Of a DNA stretch of 13,837 bases, positions 1 through 7,089 are shown one piece after another. The notes below the pieces were generated by a model, which made no database searches, was not told the origin of the DNA, and saw only the letters and a program-made list of their open reading frames with translations. The first letter of the stretch is position 1. Each line of letters opens with the position of its first letter. The position numbers and the translations under genes were made by a program. This stretch comes from JBBKXP01 sp038323615 (GTDB taxonomy: Bacteria; Pseudomonadota; Alphaproteobacteria; Rhodobacterales; Rhodobacteraceae), in contig JBBQHC010000081.1 in assembly GCA_038323615.1 (NCBI GenBank), positions 1 through 13,837 of the forward strand, written 5' to 3'.

Positions 1-48
1 CCTGATCTTCGGCGTCGTCGTCGCTTGGCTGTGAAGCTTGATCAGCAT
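1..48 (-). CDS. IS481-family transposase, N-terminal fragment (cut by window edge)
   Basis: The first 16 codons read MLIKLHSQATTTPKIR, starting from ATG at 48-46. A strong Shine-Dalgarno, GGGAG, lies six bases upstream on the minus strand (bases 55-59). I recognise this N-terminus from IS481-type transposases of Rhodobacterales, where it leads into a helix-turn-helix and then a DDE integrase core. Those domains lie outside the window, so neither catalytic residues nor intactness can be judged. It would act in cutting and joining the ends of its own element. The family call rests on recall of 16 residues plus the matching CTAG-type target next to the proposed element tip. The frame is open to the window edge, with no sign of a break. 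Confidence 0.65.
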   Translation of the reverse strand, partial: MLIKLHSQATTTPKIR

Positions 49-140
49 GTCGCTCTCCCATCCCGCGCCTCGGTCAAAATACAGCGTGCCATGAAAAGCG
101 CTGATCGACGAGGGGCTATGTGATCATCCGGGATGGAACA
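1..140 (-). mobile_element. End of an IS481-family insertion sequence (partial)
   Basis: Seen: the minus strand carries the start of a transposase-like reading frame at base 48. About 90 bases upstream of it the element-like sequence stops at ...GGAACA on the plus strand, which reads TGTTCC from the transposase side. The next six bases are CCTAGT. Known: IS481-type elements usually have TGT...ACA tips, and the type element targets NCTAGN sites with a 6-bp duplication. Inferred: the tip is at base 140 and the rest of the element lies left of the window. The second inverted repeat cannot be seen, so the boundary is a proposal. Confidence 0.6.
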
Positions 141-146
141 CCTAGT
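141..146. other. Probable IS481 target site, CCTAGT
   Basis: The six bases immediately outside the proposed element tip fit the NCTAGN target described for IS481. If the other flank outside the window carries the same six bases, this is one copy of the target duplication. Inference from position and pattern only. Confidence 0.45.
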
Positions 147-237
147 GATGGATTAAGGCTGAAACTTGTTCATGAGTGGGAATTCATCGGGCGGCACTAC
201 CGAACCACCGCATCGCGTGATTTGGCGGCGGCGGTCC

Positions 238-285
238 GGCCCGATAACCCAAGATCGTCGGGGCCAGCCCTGCCGTCCAGACGGC
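238..285 (-). terminator. Possible stem-loops downstream of the YcxB-like gene
   Basis: Just past the stop codon at 291 (reading the minus strand) lie two small inverted repeats: GCCGTC-CA-GACGGC at 272-285, and GGCCCGA paired with TCGGGGCC at 238-265 with one bulged base. Neither is followed by a run of T, so a rho-independent terminator is not well supported. The rest of 147-290 shows no gene that I can support. Confidence 0.22.
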
Positions 286-290
286 GCCGT

Positions 291-800
291 TCATAAATAT
301 CGGCGCGGCAGCCGTTTCAAGTGTCGGCTGACCAGATCCTCGATCGCCGCCCCGGTGGTCAGATCAGGGTAGGCAGCGCGGGGGATGATGGAAAAGTTGC
401 GCTGATCGACGACCAACAGCAGGAAATCGGGGGTCACGGCAAAGTGCCGGAAATGCGCCCAGCCGACATGGTTCTCGCCCTCGGCGGACTGCACACCGAT
501 GCCGGAGGCATCAAATGTTGTAGTGATCGACGCGGTGTATTTCAGTGCCCCGCGATAATAGCGCCGCCAAATCCGGTCGCGGGCGAAATTGGTGGCGACC
601 GCCAACAGTCCGCCGCCCAGCAGCACCGGACCGGGCCAGCCGGGGACGCCCTGCCAGATCATCCATGCCCCGGTCAGCGCCACCAGCCCGCCGACCACCA
701 GATTGCCGGTCGGGCCAAGGGCGCGATAGGCCCAAAGAGCGTGACAGGCAGCGATGAACGCCGCCTCGTCCAGTTCGTAGGTGACGCGCGTTTGCGAGAT
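291..800 (-). CDS. YcxB-like two-helix membrane protein, ATC at the expected start
   Basis: The frame encodes about 169 residues if read from ATC at 800-798. It opens with SQTRVTYELDEAAF, has two hydrophobic helices (about residues 34-52 and 57-73), then a basic RIWRRYYRG stretch and a soluble C-terminal domain with DFLLLVVDQRNFSIIPRAAY. This resembles the YcxB family of small membrane proteins, whose role is poorly known. The first ordinary start in frame, GTG at 698-696, would remove the conserved-looking N-terminus and begin inside helix 1. No ATG, GTG or TTG lies in frame before it back to the gdh stop. AAAGGG sits five bases before the ATC, and the ATC overlaps the gdh TAA as TAATC, exactly where a TAATG junction would be expected. 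The gene is therefore read by rare ATC initiation, shortened, or disabled. Cotranscribed with gdh. Confidence 0.6.
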   Translation of the reverse strand: MSQTRVTYELDEAAFIAACHALWAYRALGPTGNLVVGGLVALTGAWMIWQGVPGWPGPVLLGGGLLAVATNFARDRIWRRYYRGALKYTASITTTFDASGIGVQSAEGENHVGWAHFRHFAVTPDFLLLVVDQRNFSIIPRAAYPDLTTGAAIEDLVSRHLKRLPRRYL

Positions 801-2242
801 TACAACCCTTTGGCGCGATAGCTGGCGGCGACTTTGCCGATACTGACCAGATAGGCAGCGGTGCGCAGATCGTGGACGTCGCCCCGGCTGTGCCAGACCT
901 CGCGCATCGACTGGTAGGCGGCGCGCATCGTATCGTCGAGGCCCGAGCGGACCAGTTCCAATTCGCCCGCACCGCGCAGATAATCGGTCTTGAAGCCCGG
1001 TGTCAGGGTCCAGCCAAGGCCCTTGTCCGCCGACAACCGCTCAAGCTCGTCAACCAGCAATTGGTGGCGCGATTCCTCGGCCCGGCGCTGCATCCGGCCA
1101 AAGCGGATATGGGACAGGTTCTTGACCCATTCGAAATAGGACACCGTGACGCCGCCGGCGTTGGCATACATGTCGGGGATGATCACGATGCCCTTTTCGC
1201 GCAGAATGTCGTCGGCTCCTGCGGTGATCGGACCATTCGCCGCCTCGATGATCAGCGGCGCCTTGATCCGCGCCGCGTTGCACATGTGAATGACCCCCTC
1301 AAGCGCCGCCGGGATCAGGATGTCGCAGGCCATTTCCAGCACCGATGCACCGTCCGACTTGTGCGTCGCATCCGGGTAATCCTTGACCCCACCGTGGGTA
1401 TTGATCCACTGGCGCACCGCCTCGACGTCCAGACCGGACTTGTTGTACAGCGCCCCGTCGCGTTCGATGATACCGGTGATCAGGCAACCGTCCTCCTCGC
1501 TCAGAAACTTGGCGGCGTGATAGCCAACGTTGCCAAGGCCCTGGACGATGACCTGTTTGCCCTCGAGTCCGCCTGACATGTTGGCTGCCGCCATGTCTTC
1601 GGGGTAGCGGAAGAATTCGCGCAGGGCGTATTGCACGCCGCGCCCCGTCGCCTCGGTCCGGCCCTGAATACCACCAGCGTTCAGCGGTTTGCCGGTAACG
1701 CAGGCAGCACCGTTGATGTCGGTTGTATTCATTCGTTTGTACTGGTCGGCAATCCACGCCATCTCGCGTTCGCCGGTGCCCATGTCGGGGGCGGGAACGT
1801 TCTGGGATGGGTTGATCAGGTCGCGCTTGATCAGTTCATAGGCGAACCGGCGGGTGATCTGTTCCAGCTCGTGTTCTTCCCATTCGCGGGGGTTGATCCG
1901 CAGGCCGCCCTTGGAGCCGCCGAACGGGGCATCCACAAGGGCGCATTTGTAGGTCATCAGGGCGGCCAGCGCCTCGACCTCGTCCTGATGGACGTTTTCG
2001 GCATAGCGGATGCCGCCCTTGACGGGTTCCATGTGTTCAGAGTGGACCGCCCGGTAGCCGGTAAATGTATGGATCGCGCCGCGCAGCCGGACCCCGAAAC
2101 GCACCGTGTAGGTGGCATTGCAAACCCTGATCTTTTCCTCGAGTCCGGGCGACAAATTCATCAGCGCCACGGCGCGGTTGAACATGATGTCGACGGATTC
2201 GCGAAAGCTGGGTTCGACCATCTTGGCGGGGGCCTTGTTCAT
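800..2242 (-). CDS. gdhA: Glutamate dehydrogenase (Glu/Leu/Phe/Val dehydrogenase family)
   Basis: A 480-residue cytosolic enzyme that interconverts glutamate and 2-oxoglutarate plus ammonia using NAD or NADP. Visible: the substrate region PVKGGIRY (73-80), TYKCALVDAPFGGSKGG (97-113) with the catalytic lysine at K111 in the family signature, PAPDMGTGE (150-158) with the catalytic aspartate D153, and the nucleotide-binding GLGNVG (235-240) of the C-terminal Rossmann domain. NAANGP-type and dinucleotide-contact motifs follow (EAANGP, DMYANAGGV). An acidic residue in GIIERDGA after the second strand hints at NAD preference, but this is inference. The ATG start has AAGGGAG eight bases upstream. 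It is divergent from the pilus operon, and its stop overlaps the start position of the YcxB-like gene. Leucine or phenylalanine dehydrogenases share the fold, but length and motifs favour glutamate. Confidence 0.93.
   Translation of the reverse strand: MNKAPAKMVEPSFRESVDIMFNRAVALMNLSPGLEEKIRVCNATYTVRFGVRLRGAIHTFTGYRAVHSEHMEPVKGGIRYAENVHQDEVEALAALMTYKCALVDAPFGGSKGGLRINPREWEEHELEQITRRFAYELIKRDLINPSQNVPAPDMGTGEREMAWIADQYKRMNTTDINGAACVTGKPLNAGGIQGRTEATGRGVQYALREFFRYPEDMAAANMSGGLEGKQVIVQGLGNVGYHAAKFLSEEDGCLITGIIERDGALYNKSGLDVEAVRQWINTHGGVKDYPDATHKSDGASVLEMACDILIPAALEGVIHMCNAARIKAPLIIEAANGPITAGADDILREKGIVIIPDMYANAGGVTVSYFEWVKNLSHIRFGRMQRRAEESRHQLLVDELERLSADKGLGWTLTPGFKTDYLRGAGELELVRSGLDDTMRAAYQSMREVWHSRGDVHDLRTAAYLVSIGKVAASYRAKGL
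806..811 (-). promoter_or_regulatory. Shine-Dalgarno for the YcxB-like gene
   Basis: AAAGGG on the minus strand, inside the last codons of gdh, ends five bases before ATC at 800-798. This spacing is normal for a ribosome site and points to 800 as the ancestral start rather than GTG at 698. Confidence 0.5.
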
Positions 2243-2595
2243 TCTTTGTCTCCCTTAGAGCCGGTTTCTGGCCCTGTATTGCAACGGCTTCTGCCGCCTG
2301 TCAGCGCACCATAGACGCGATTCGCGAAATATTGGGCCTAAATCCTAATAAATCCTGAAAATGGCCCCGCGCCTCGCTGTCGGATGGCCCCAATCCAGCG
2401 GTTCGTTTTGCCCATTGTCACCAGTGACGCAACAAAGCCCGCGCATCGTGCCGGATTGCCGCATCAAGACCCTGCAATCCAACATCTTTCGGCGTAATCC
2501 CGCCTAAATTTGGCCATAGACACCTGACTAGATGACCGAGACTAAACCTGCTTTTTGCGGATGGTTGCGCCAGAAGCGCGCCAGAGAGGAACGAC
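2243..2595. promoter_or_regulatory. Divergent spacer between gdh and the pilus operon
   Basis: These 353 bases hold no supported gene but should carry both promoters. The gdh Shine-Dalgarno (AAGGGAG, minus strand) lies at 2250-2256. AGAGAGGA at 2583-2590 sits five bases before the pilus-operon ATG. An AT-rich patch at about 2321-2360 contains the palindrome TTCGCGAA (2321-2328) and a direct repeat (listed separately). GTCAC-CA-GTGAC at 2417-2428 is a short inverted repeat. I could not pick out convincing -35/-10 pairs for either direction. Confidence 0.5.
2339..2356. repeat. Direct repeat TAAATCCT, spaced one helical turn
   Basis: TAAATCCT occurs at 2339-2346 and again at 2349-2356, a 10-base period, about 100 bases upstream of the gdh start. 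The spacing would put both copies on the same face of the helix, as for a regulator binding side by side. No known consensus was recognised. Confidence 0.35.
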
Positions 2596-4362
2596 ATGGA
2601 TACGACGACATTGGCAAGCCACCCCCGCCGCAAGGACGCCGTGCGGGCCCGGATCGCATCGTTCCGACGCGCCGAAGACGGAAGCCTGATAATTTTCGGC
2701 CTGTTCATCTTCTTGCTGATGCTGATGGTTGGCGGTTTGGCCGTCGATCTGATGCGTCTGGAAACCACCCGCGTGAAACTCCAGGGAACCTCGGATCGCT
2801 GCGCTCTCTCCGCCGCAGACCTTGACCAAAAGCTTGAACCCAACGCCGTTGTCACCGATTGTTTCACCAAGGCCGGGATGATCGAGTATTTGGACGGCCC
2901 CGCCATCGTCGATCAGGGGGTGAACTACCGGGTTGTGACCGTCAACGCCAAGGCGCGGGTGCCGATGCTGTTTTCAAACCTGCTGAGCGTTTTTGGCCCG
3001 ACCGAAAAATTTGGCACGCTTGAAGTCCTGACCGCGCCTGGCACGTCCACCGCCGAAGAACGTATCACCGATGTCGAAATCTCGCTGGTCGTCGATATGT
3101 CGTCGTCGATGCAGCAAAACAGCAAACTGCCGAACCTGCGCACCGCGGCGAAGGCGTTCATCGAAACGGTTCTGCTCAATAACGATCCATCGTCGGCCGG
3201 CCTGACCACCGTGTCGATGGTGCCCTACAGTGCTGTCGTCAATCCGGGTGTCGCGCTGTCCCCGTTCTATGCGATGACCAATGAACACAATTATAGCACC
3301 TGCCTGCTGGCCAACACGTCAGAATTCAACGGCACCTGGATCAATCCGGCCGTCGTGCACCAGCGCGTGTCGCATTTTGACTACGGCGCAGAAACCAACA
3401 CCAGCCAAACCCCGATCAAGCGGCCGTGGTGCTTTAAGCCCACCGAAAATCAGATTGTCGTGCATTCATATAACGAGGTGGCACTGAAAGCCGCCGTCGA
3501 CAATCTTGTCAGCTTTGGCAACACCGCCATCGACCTTGGGATGATCTGGGGCTCGACCCTGCTTGACCCGCGGACCCGGCCAATCATCAATAATCTGATC
3601 TCGACCAACGTGGTTCAGGCCGATGCCGCCGGCCGTCCGGCGAATTGGGATGCCGAAGATGCGCTGAAGATCATCGTGCTGATGACGGATGGTGAAAATA
3701 CCCAAGAATACGATCTGCGCGAACCCTACAAATCCGGGCTGTCGTCGCTTTGGGTGTTCAAACAGAACGCCGGTGACCTTTTGGGCAGCGTCGCCACCAG
3801 TCGTTTTTCAGTTCAATATCAGGGCCAAAGCACCAAGAACGACCGCACCGATGATAAGTTTTTCTGGCTCGGACAGGATAGTACCAACCGATATCGCAAT
3901 TACCCCCAGGGATTCTCAGGCGGTCAGACGGGATATCGCAACACCGCCAATCCGACCGTTCTGGCCGGTCAGGGTTATAACTATTCGTCGACGGTGCGCC
4001 ACCTTAGCTGGCAAGACGTCTATGCGACCTGGGTGCGCACGGTGATCTACAACAAGTTCTTTAATGAACCCTATAACGCCGGCAACATAGACTACAGCAC
4101 CTACACCGGGACCTATTACGCCCTGGATACCGTGGTGAACGACACCCAGGCCGACACCCGGCTGAAGAATGTGTGTCAGGCCGCCAAAGACGAAGGCGTG
4201 GTGATCTATACTGTCGCGTTCGAGGCCCCGACGGGTGGTCAGGCCGCCCTGTTGGACTGCGCCACGTCGCCCAGCCACTACTACAACGTGGCCGGAACCA
4301 ATATCCGCAACGCCTTTGCCTCGATTGCCAGCGACATTGCCAACCTCAAGTTGACCCAATGA
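2596..4362 (+). CDS. tadG: TadG-like pilus assembly protein with VWA domain
   Basis: 588 residues. After a basic N-terminus, EDGSLIIFGLFIFLLMLMVG (27-46) forms one membrane helix, and the following region, with LAVDLMRLETTRVKLQ, matches the TadE/TadG-like N-terminal segment. A von Willebrand A domain begins near residue 160. Its metal site (MIDAS) is visible as D167-x-S169-x-S171, a likely threonine at T310 (GNTAIDLG), and MTDGEN (363-368). The family helps to assemble or anchor Flp (tight adherence) pili in the envelope. The position five residues after the conserved Gly is F, not Glu, so TadV-type processing is not expected, as is usual for TadG. AGAGAGGA lies before the ATG. It is the first gene of a three-gene overlapping operon. 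The rest of the tad locus is not in the window. Confidence 0.85.
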   Translation: MDTTTLASHPRRKDAVRARIASFRRAEDGSLIIFGLFIFLLMLMVGGLAVDLMRLETTRVKLQGTSDRCALSAADLDQKLEPNAVVTDCFTKAGMIEYLDGPAIVDQGVNYRVVTVNAKARVPMLFSNLLSVFGPTEKFGTLEVLTAPGTSTAEERITDVEISLVVDMSSSMQQNSKLPNLRTAAKAFIETVLLNNDPSSAGLTTVSMVPYSAVVNPGVALSPFYAMTNEHNYSTCLLANTSEFNGTWINPAVVHQRVSHFDYGAETNTSQTPIKRPWCFKPTENQIVVHSYNEVALKAAVDNLVSFGNTAIDLGMIWGSTLLDPRTRPIINNLISTNVVQADAAGRPANWDAEDALKIIVLMTDGENTQEYDLREPYKSGLSSLWVFKQNAGDLLGSVATSRFSVQYQGQSTKNDRTDDKFFWLGQDSTNRYRNYPQGFSGGQTGYRNTANPTVLAGQGYNYSSTVRHLSWQDVYATWVRTVIYNKFFNEPYNAGNIDYSTYTGTYYALDTVVNDTQADTRLKNVCQAAKDEGVVIYTVAFEAPTGGQAALLDCATSPSHYYNVAGTNIRNAFASIASDIANLKLTQ

Positions 4363-4895
4363 GACACCTGTTAAGACGCACCTTGCGCCGGTTCCGCCTG
4401 TCGGAAAGCGGAACCGCCACGGTGGAATTCGTGCTGGTGTTCCCGGCCTTCATCATCCTGTTTCTGTCGGCGTTCGAATCCGGGCTGCTGATGACCCGGC
4501 AGGTCATGCTGGATCGCGGCACGGACATGGCGGTGCGTCGGATCCGTCTGGAAACCGCGACCACATTCACCCCGTCGCAGGTCAAGCGAATGATCTGCAA
4601 TGCGGCCGGGATCATCCCGAATTGCGTGAACAATACGAAGCTGGAAATGCGCCGGGTCGATCCGCGCAGCTGGGCCGATGTGCCAACCGTGGCCGATTGT
4701 GTCGACGTGTCCGATCCCTACGCACCGCCGCGCGCCTTTCAATCAGGCGCGCAAAACCAGCTGATGGTCATCCGCGCCTGTTCGTTGTTCAAACCGATGT
4801 TTCCGGGCTCGGGGCTGGGCTTTCAACTGCCCCGCAGCTCCGGCCCCTTTTACGCGTTGGTTTCGACCACAGCTTTTGCCATGGAACCGATCTGA
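4359..4895 (+). CDS. tadE: TadE-like pseudopilin
   Basis: 178 residues. A short basic leader is followed by SGTATVEFVLVFPAFIILFL (17-36), a type IV pilin-like hydrophobic segment. The Gly (G18) with Glu five residues later (E23) and an aromatic after it fits the G-xxxx-E-[YF] site at which the prepilin peptidase TadV cleaves TadE and TadF. The rest is a small periplasmic domain with several cysteines (in CNAAG, NCVNN, DCVDV and RACS), which may form disulfides. The start chosen is ATG at 4359, which overlaps the tadG stop as ATGA. The frame stays open upstream, but that part is the shadow of tadG in another frame. No separate ribosome site is seen, so translation is probably coupled to tadG. 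Confidence 0.8.
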   Translation: MRHLLRRTLRRFRLSESGTATVEFVLVFPAFIILFLSAFESGLLMTRQVMLDRGTDMAVRRIRLETATTFTPSQVKRMICNAAGIIPNCVNNTKLEMRRVDPRSWADVPTVADCVDVSDPYAPPRAFQSGAQNQLMVIRACSLFKPMFPGSGLGFQLPRSSGPFYALVSTTAFAMEPI

Positions 4896-5476
4896 TGCGT
4901 AGATTTGTCAATCGCGCCCTGCGCCAATTCCGGCGCAACGAAGAGGGCAGCATCGCAATCGAGGCCGTGCTGATCTTCCCCCTGCTGGTCTGGGCCTACC
5001 TTGCGACATACGTGTATTTTGACGCCTTCAGGGCGCAACTGACATCGGCCAAGGCGACCTACACAATCTCGGACATCCTAAGCCGGGAAAAAGATGCGAT
5101 CACACCCGACTATCTGTCGGCAATCTGGCGTCTGCAAAAGTTTCTGACGACATCGAACCGTGAACCCCGGATGCGGCTCACCGAAATTCGGTTCAACGGG
5201 CCGGAAAACAAACACGAAGTGATCTGGTCGCAGGTTCGCGGCACAGTGCCGGTGATGACAAATGCGCGTCTGGCCAACTACGTCGACCAGATCCCGGAAC
5301 TGCCCGACAACGAATACATGATGATCGTCGAAACTTGGGTCGCCTACGAACCGATCTTTACGATGGGGTTGCAGGCCTTTGTCATTCAGAATTTTGTGGT
5401 GACGAGACAGCGTTTCGCGCCCAAACTTTGCTGGGCCCCGGTTGCGAACTATACGCAGGCCAATCTGGTCTGTTGA
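4895..5476 (+). CDS. TadE/TadF-like pseudopilin
   Basis: 193 residues. The N-terminus MRRFVNRALRQF is followed by EEGSIAIEAVLIFPLLVWAY, with Gly18 and Glu23 in the TadE/TadF processing motif, then a single membrane helix. The C-terminal 140 residues are a predicted periplasmic domain with a late cysteine pair (LCWAP and the terminal residue C193). ATG at 4895 overlaps the previous stop as TGATG, so translation is probably coupled. As third gene after a TadG-like and a TadE-like gene, it is most likely TadF or a second TadE. The minor pseudopilins are hard to tell apart by eye, so no symbol is given. Its TGA stop forms one palindrome with the stop of the convergent gene. Confidence 0.75.
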   Translation: MRRFVNRALRQFRRNEEGSIAIEAVLIFPLLVWAYLATYVYFDAFRAQLTSAKATYTISDILSREKDAITPDYLSAIWRLQKFLTTSNREPRMRLTEIRFNGPENKHEVIWSQVRGTVPVMTNARLANYVDQIPELPDNEYMMIVETWVAYEPIFTMGLQAFVIQNFVVTRQRFAPKLCWAPVANYTQANLVC

Positions 5477-5977
5477 TCAGCCTGACGTGTTTGTCGGCGT
5501 TTCGCCAGCCAGGCGCATGGCAATACATTCGGCCATAAACTTGGCTTGCCCCGCCGACACAACTCCGCCAACGCCGACCCTCCGACCCAGTCGCCACCAC
5601 AGGCCCGGCACCCATGCGCGCGGTGCGCGTTGACGCAGGACCAATGTGAACCCGTTCGACGGTTTCAGCGCGAACGCCCCACGTTCGACCTGAACTATAT
5701 CGGCCATCAGCGCCAGAACGTGGCCCTGATCGTCGTGCAAGCCGTCGGCGTCCAGCACCAGTTCGCCCAAAGTTGCCCGCCGCATCCGGTCAGCCACCCA
5801 GACCGTCGCCGCCCCGATCGCGATCAGGCCGACCCGCCCGAGCGCCGCCACTCCCGGTGACAGGCCCAGCGCGACGATCAGCCCGCCAAGGCCCACAAGG
5901 GCCACAACTGCAAACCACCGCCGACCGGGTGCTGCGGAAATCCGGGCATAGACCCCATCTGCATCGGCAGGAAACAT
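5477..5977 (-). CDS. Conserved hypothetical two-helix membrane protein
   Basis: 166 residues. The N-terminus MFPADADGVYARISAAPGRR leads into two hydrophobic helices (about 21-39 and 44-62). A C-terminal domain of about 100 residues follows, with alternating strands (GELVLDADGLHD, IVQVERGAFALKP, GFTLVLRQ) that suggests a small PH-like beta fold. I recall similar unannotated proteins in Rhodobacterales but know no function. The start is ATG at 5977, with AAGGGGG six bases upstream on the minus strand. It lies divergent from pirin and converges with the pilus operon with no base between the stops. The overall plan (two helices, then a cytoplasmic beta domain) resembles the YcxB-like protein at 291-800, although I see no clear sequence identity between them. 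Confidence 0.7.
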   Translation of the reverse strand: MFPADADGVYARISAAPGRRWFAVVALVGLGGLIVALGLSPGVAALGRVGLIAIGAATVWVADRMRRATLGELVLDADGLHDDQGHVLALMADIVQVERGAFALKPSNGFTLVLRQRAPRAWVPGLWWRLGRRVGVGGVVSAGQAKFMAECIAMRLAGETPTNTSG

Positions 5978-6036
5978 CGGCGACCCCCTTGTCTGGCTCG
6001 CCTGCCTACCCTGCGGCCTGCCCCAATGCCAGCCCG

Positions 6037-6053
6037 CGCACCATCATCGTGCG
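6037..6053. promoter_or_regulatory. Inverted repeat upstream of the pirin promoter
   Basis: CGCAC and GTGCG flank a 7-base centre, ending ten bases before the -35 box of pirin and lying between the divergent starts. The position suits an activator or repressor site. Five-base arms in GC-rich DNA can easily arise by chance. Confidence 0.25.
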
Positions 6054-6063
6054 TCGATGCAAA

Positions 6064-6092
6064 TTGAACCGTGGGCGCAGTGCGGCTATTTT
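6064..6092 (+). promoter_or_regulatory. Sigma-70-type promoter of pirin
   Basis: TTGAAC (6064-6069) and TATTTT (6087-6092) are separated by exactly 17 bases. Transcription would start near 6099, just before the ribosome site AAAGGAG (6100-6106), which lies six bases before the ATG. The resulting leader would be very short. Confidence 0.6.
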
Positions 6093-6112
6093 GTGTGCCA
6101 AAGGAGATTGCC

Positions 6113-7024
6113 ATGTCCATCCGTCCGACCATCGAAACCCGCACCGCCACCCCGACGACAGAAGGGGCGGGCGTTAAACTGCACCGCGCGTTCGGCTTTC
6201 AGGATCCGACCGAACTGGACCCGTTCCTGTTGTTCGACGATTTTCGCGGCGACCGGCCCAGCGATTATTCCGCCGGTTTCCCGTGGCACCCGCACCGGGG
6301 CATCGAAACGATCACCTATGTGCTGAACGGCACCGTCGATCACGCCGACAGTCTGGGCAACAAGGGCACCCTTGGGGCCGGGACGGTGCAATGGATGACC
6401 GCCGGGTCGGGCATCCTGCATCAGGAAATGCCGAAGGGGAACATTGCCGGCCAGATGCACGGATTTCAGCTGTGGGCGAACCTGCCCGGCAGCCTGAAGA
6501 TGACGCCGCCCCGCTATCAGGACATCGCCGCCGCCGATATTCCGGTGGTGACCGATGATGACGGCACCGAAGTTCGGGTGATCACCGGGGATTTCTGGGG
6601 CAAACGCGGCCCCGTCGACGGGATCGCCGCCGATCCGCAATATCTGGACATCACGGTGCCCGCCGGGCGGCGCAAGTCGTTCAAGGTCGATACCTACCGG
6701 CGTGCATTCGCCTACATATTCCAAGGTGCTGGCGCGTTTTCCGACGCTGCCGCGCCGCAGGGGGTGCGGTTGGAGAAAGAGTTTATGGGCCGCGAGGTCA
6801 ATATCCGCGACATGTCGGGCAACCGGACGCTGGTGCGGTTCGGTTCCGGCGACGAGGTGACGGTGCAGGCCGGCCCCGAAGGCATCCGGTTTCTGCTGAT
6901 CTCAGGCGCCCCGCTTGAGGAACCCGTCGCGTGGCACGGCCCGATCGTGATGAATACCCGCGACGAATTGCGCACCGCGATGCGCGAGTTGAACAACGGG
7001 ACATTCATCAAACCGGCGCATTGA
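6113..7024 (+). CDS. Pirin family protein (bicupin)
   Basis: 303 residues, the usual length for pirins. The N-terminal cupin carries the metal site: PWHPHRGIET gives H59 and H61, and GILHQEMP gives H103 and E105, matching the three His and one Glu of human pirin. FGFQDPTELDPFLLFDDF before it and the C-terminal half (DTYRRAFAYIFQGAG, LISGAPLEEPVAWHGPIVMN) are typical pirin features. Bacterial pirins bind a metal, usually iron, and some act as quercetinase-like dioxygenases or as modulators of metabolic enzymes. The substrate here is unknown. I chose ATG at 6113 because of the strong AAAGGAG six bases upstream. An in-frame start 14 codons earlier lies inside the promoter. Single gene with its own promoter and terminator. 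Confidence 0.9.
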   Translation: MSIRPTIETRTATPTTEGAGVKLHRAFGFQDPTELDPFLLFDDFRGDRPSDYSAGFPWHPHRGIETITYVLNGTVDHADSLGNKGTLGAGTVQWMTAGSGILHQEMPKGNIAGQMHGFQLWANLPGSLKMTPPRYQDIAAADIPVVTDDDGTEVRVITGDFWGKRGPVDGIAADPQYLDITVPAGRRKSFKVDTYRRAFAYIFQGAGAFSDAAAPQGVRLEKEFMGREVNIRDMSGNRTLVRFGSGDEVTVQAGPEGIRFLLISGAPLEEPVAWHGPIVMNTRDELRTAMRELNNGTFIKPAH

Positions 7025-7041
7025 AACGGCGCTTTGAAACG

Positions 7042-7075
7042 GGGGCGGGCCTTACCAATAGCCCGCTCCGATTTT
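7042..7075 (+). terminator. Rho-independent terminator after pirin
   Basis: GGGGCGGGC (7042-7050) pairs with GCCCGCTCC (7061-7069) over nine bases with one G-T pair and a 10-base loop, followed closely by ATTTTG. It begins 17 bases after the pirin stop and lies between pirin and the convergent tetR gene. It is a weaker terminator for the other strand, where only GTTTC follows. Confidence 0.65.
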
Positions 7076-7089
7076 GCACCCACAAATCG

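Noticed and set aside
2..34. Plus-strand frame ending LIFGVVVAWL-stop, looking like the tail of a membrane protein
   Set aside because: It is the reverse of the transposase start, which has a strong ribosome site and a recognisable N-terminus. Ten hydrophobic residues are expected on the complement of such codons.
166..372. 68-codon plus-strand frame
   Set aside because: No ribosome site, arginine- and proline-rich translation typical of a shadow frame, and it overlaps the YcxB-like gene.
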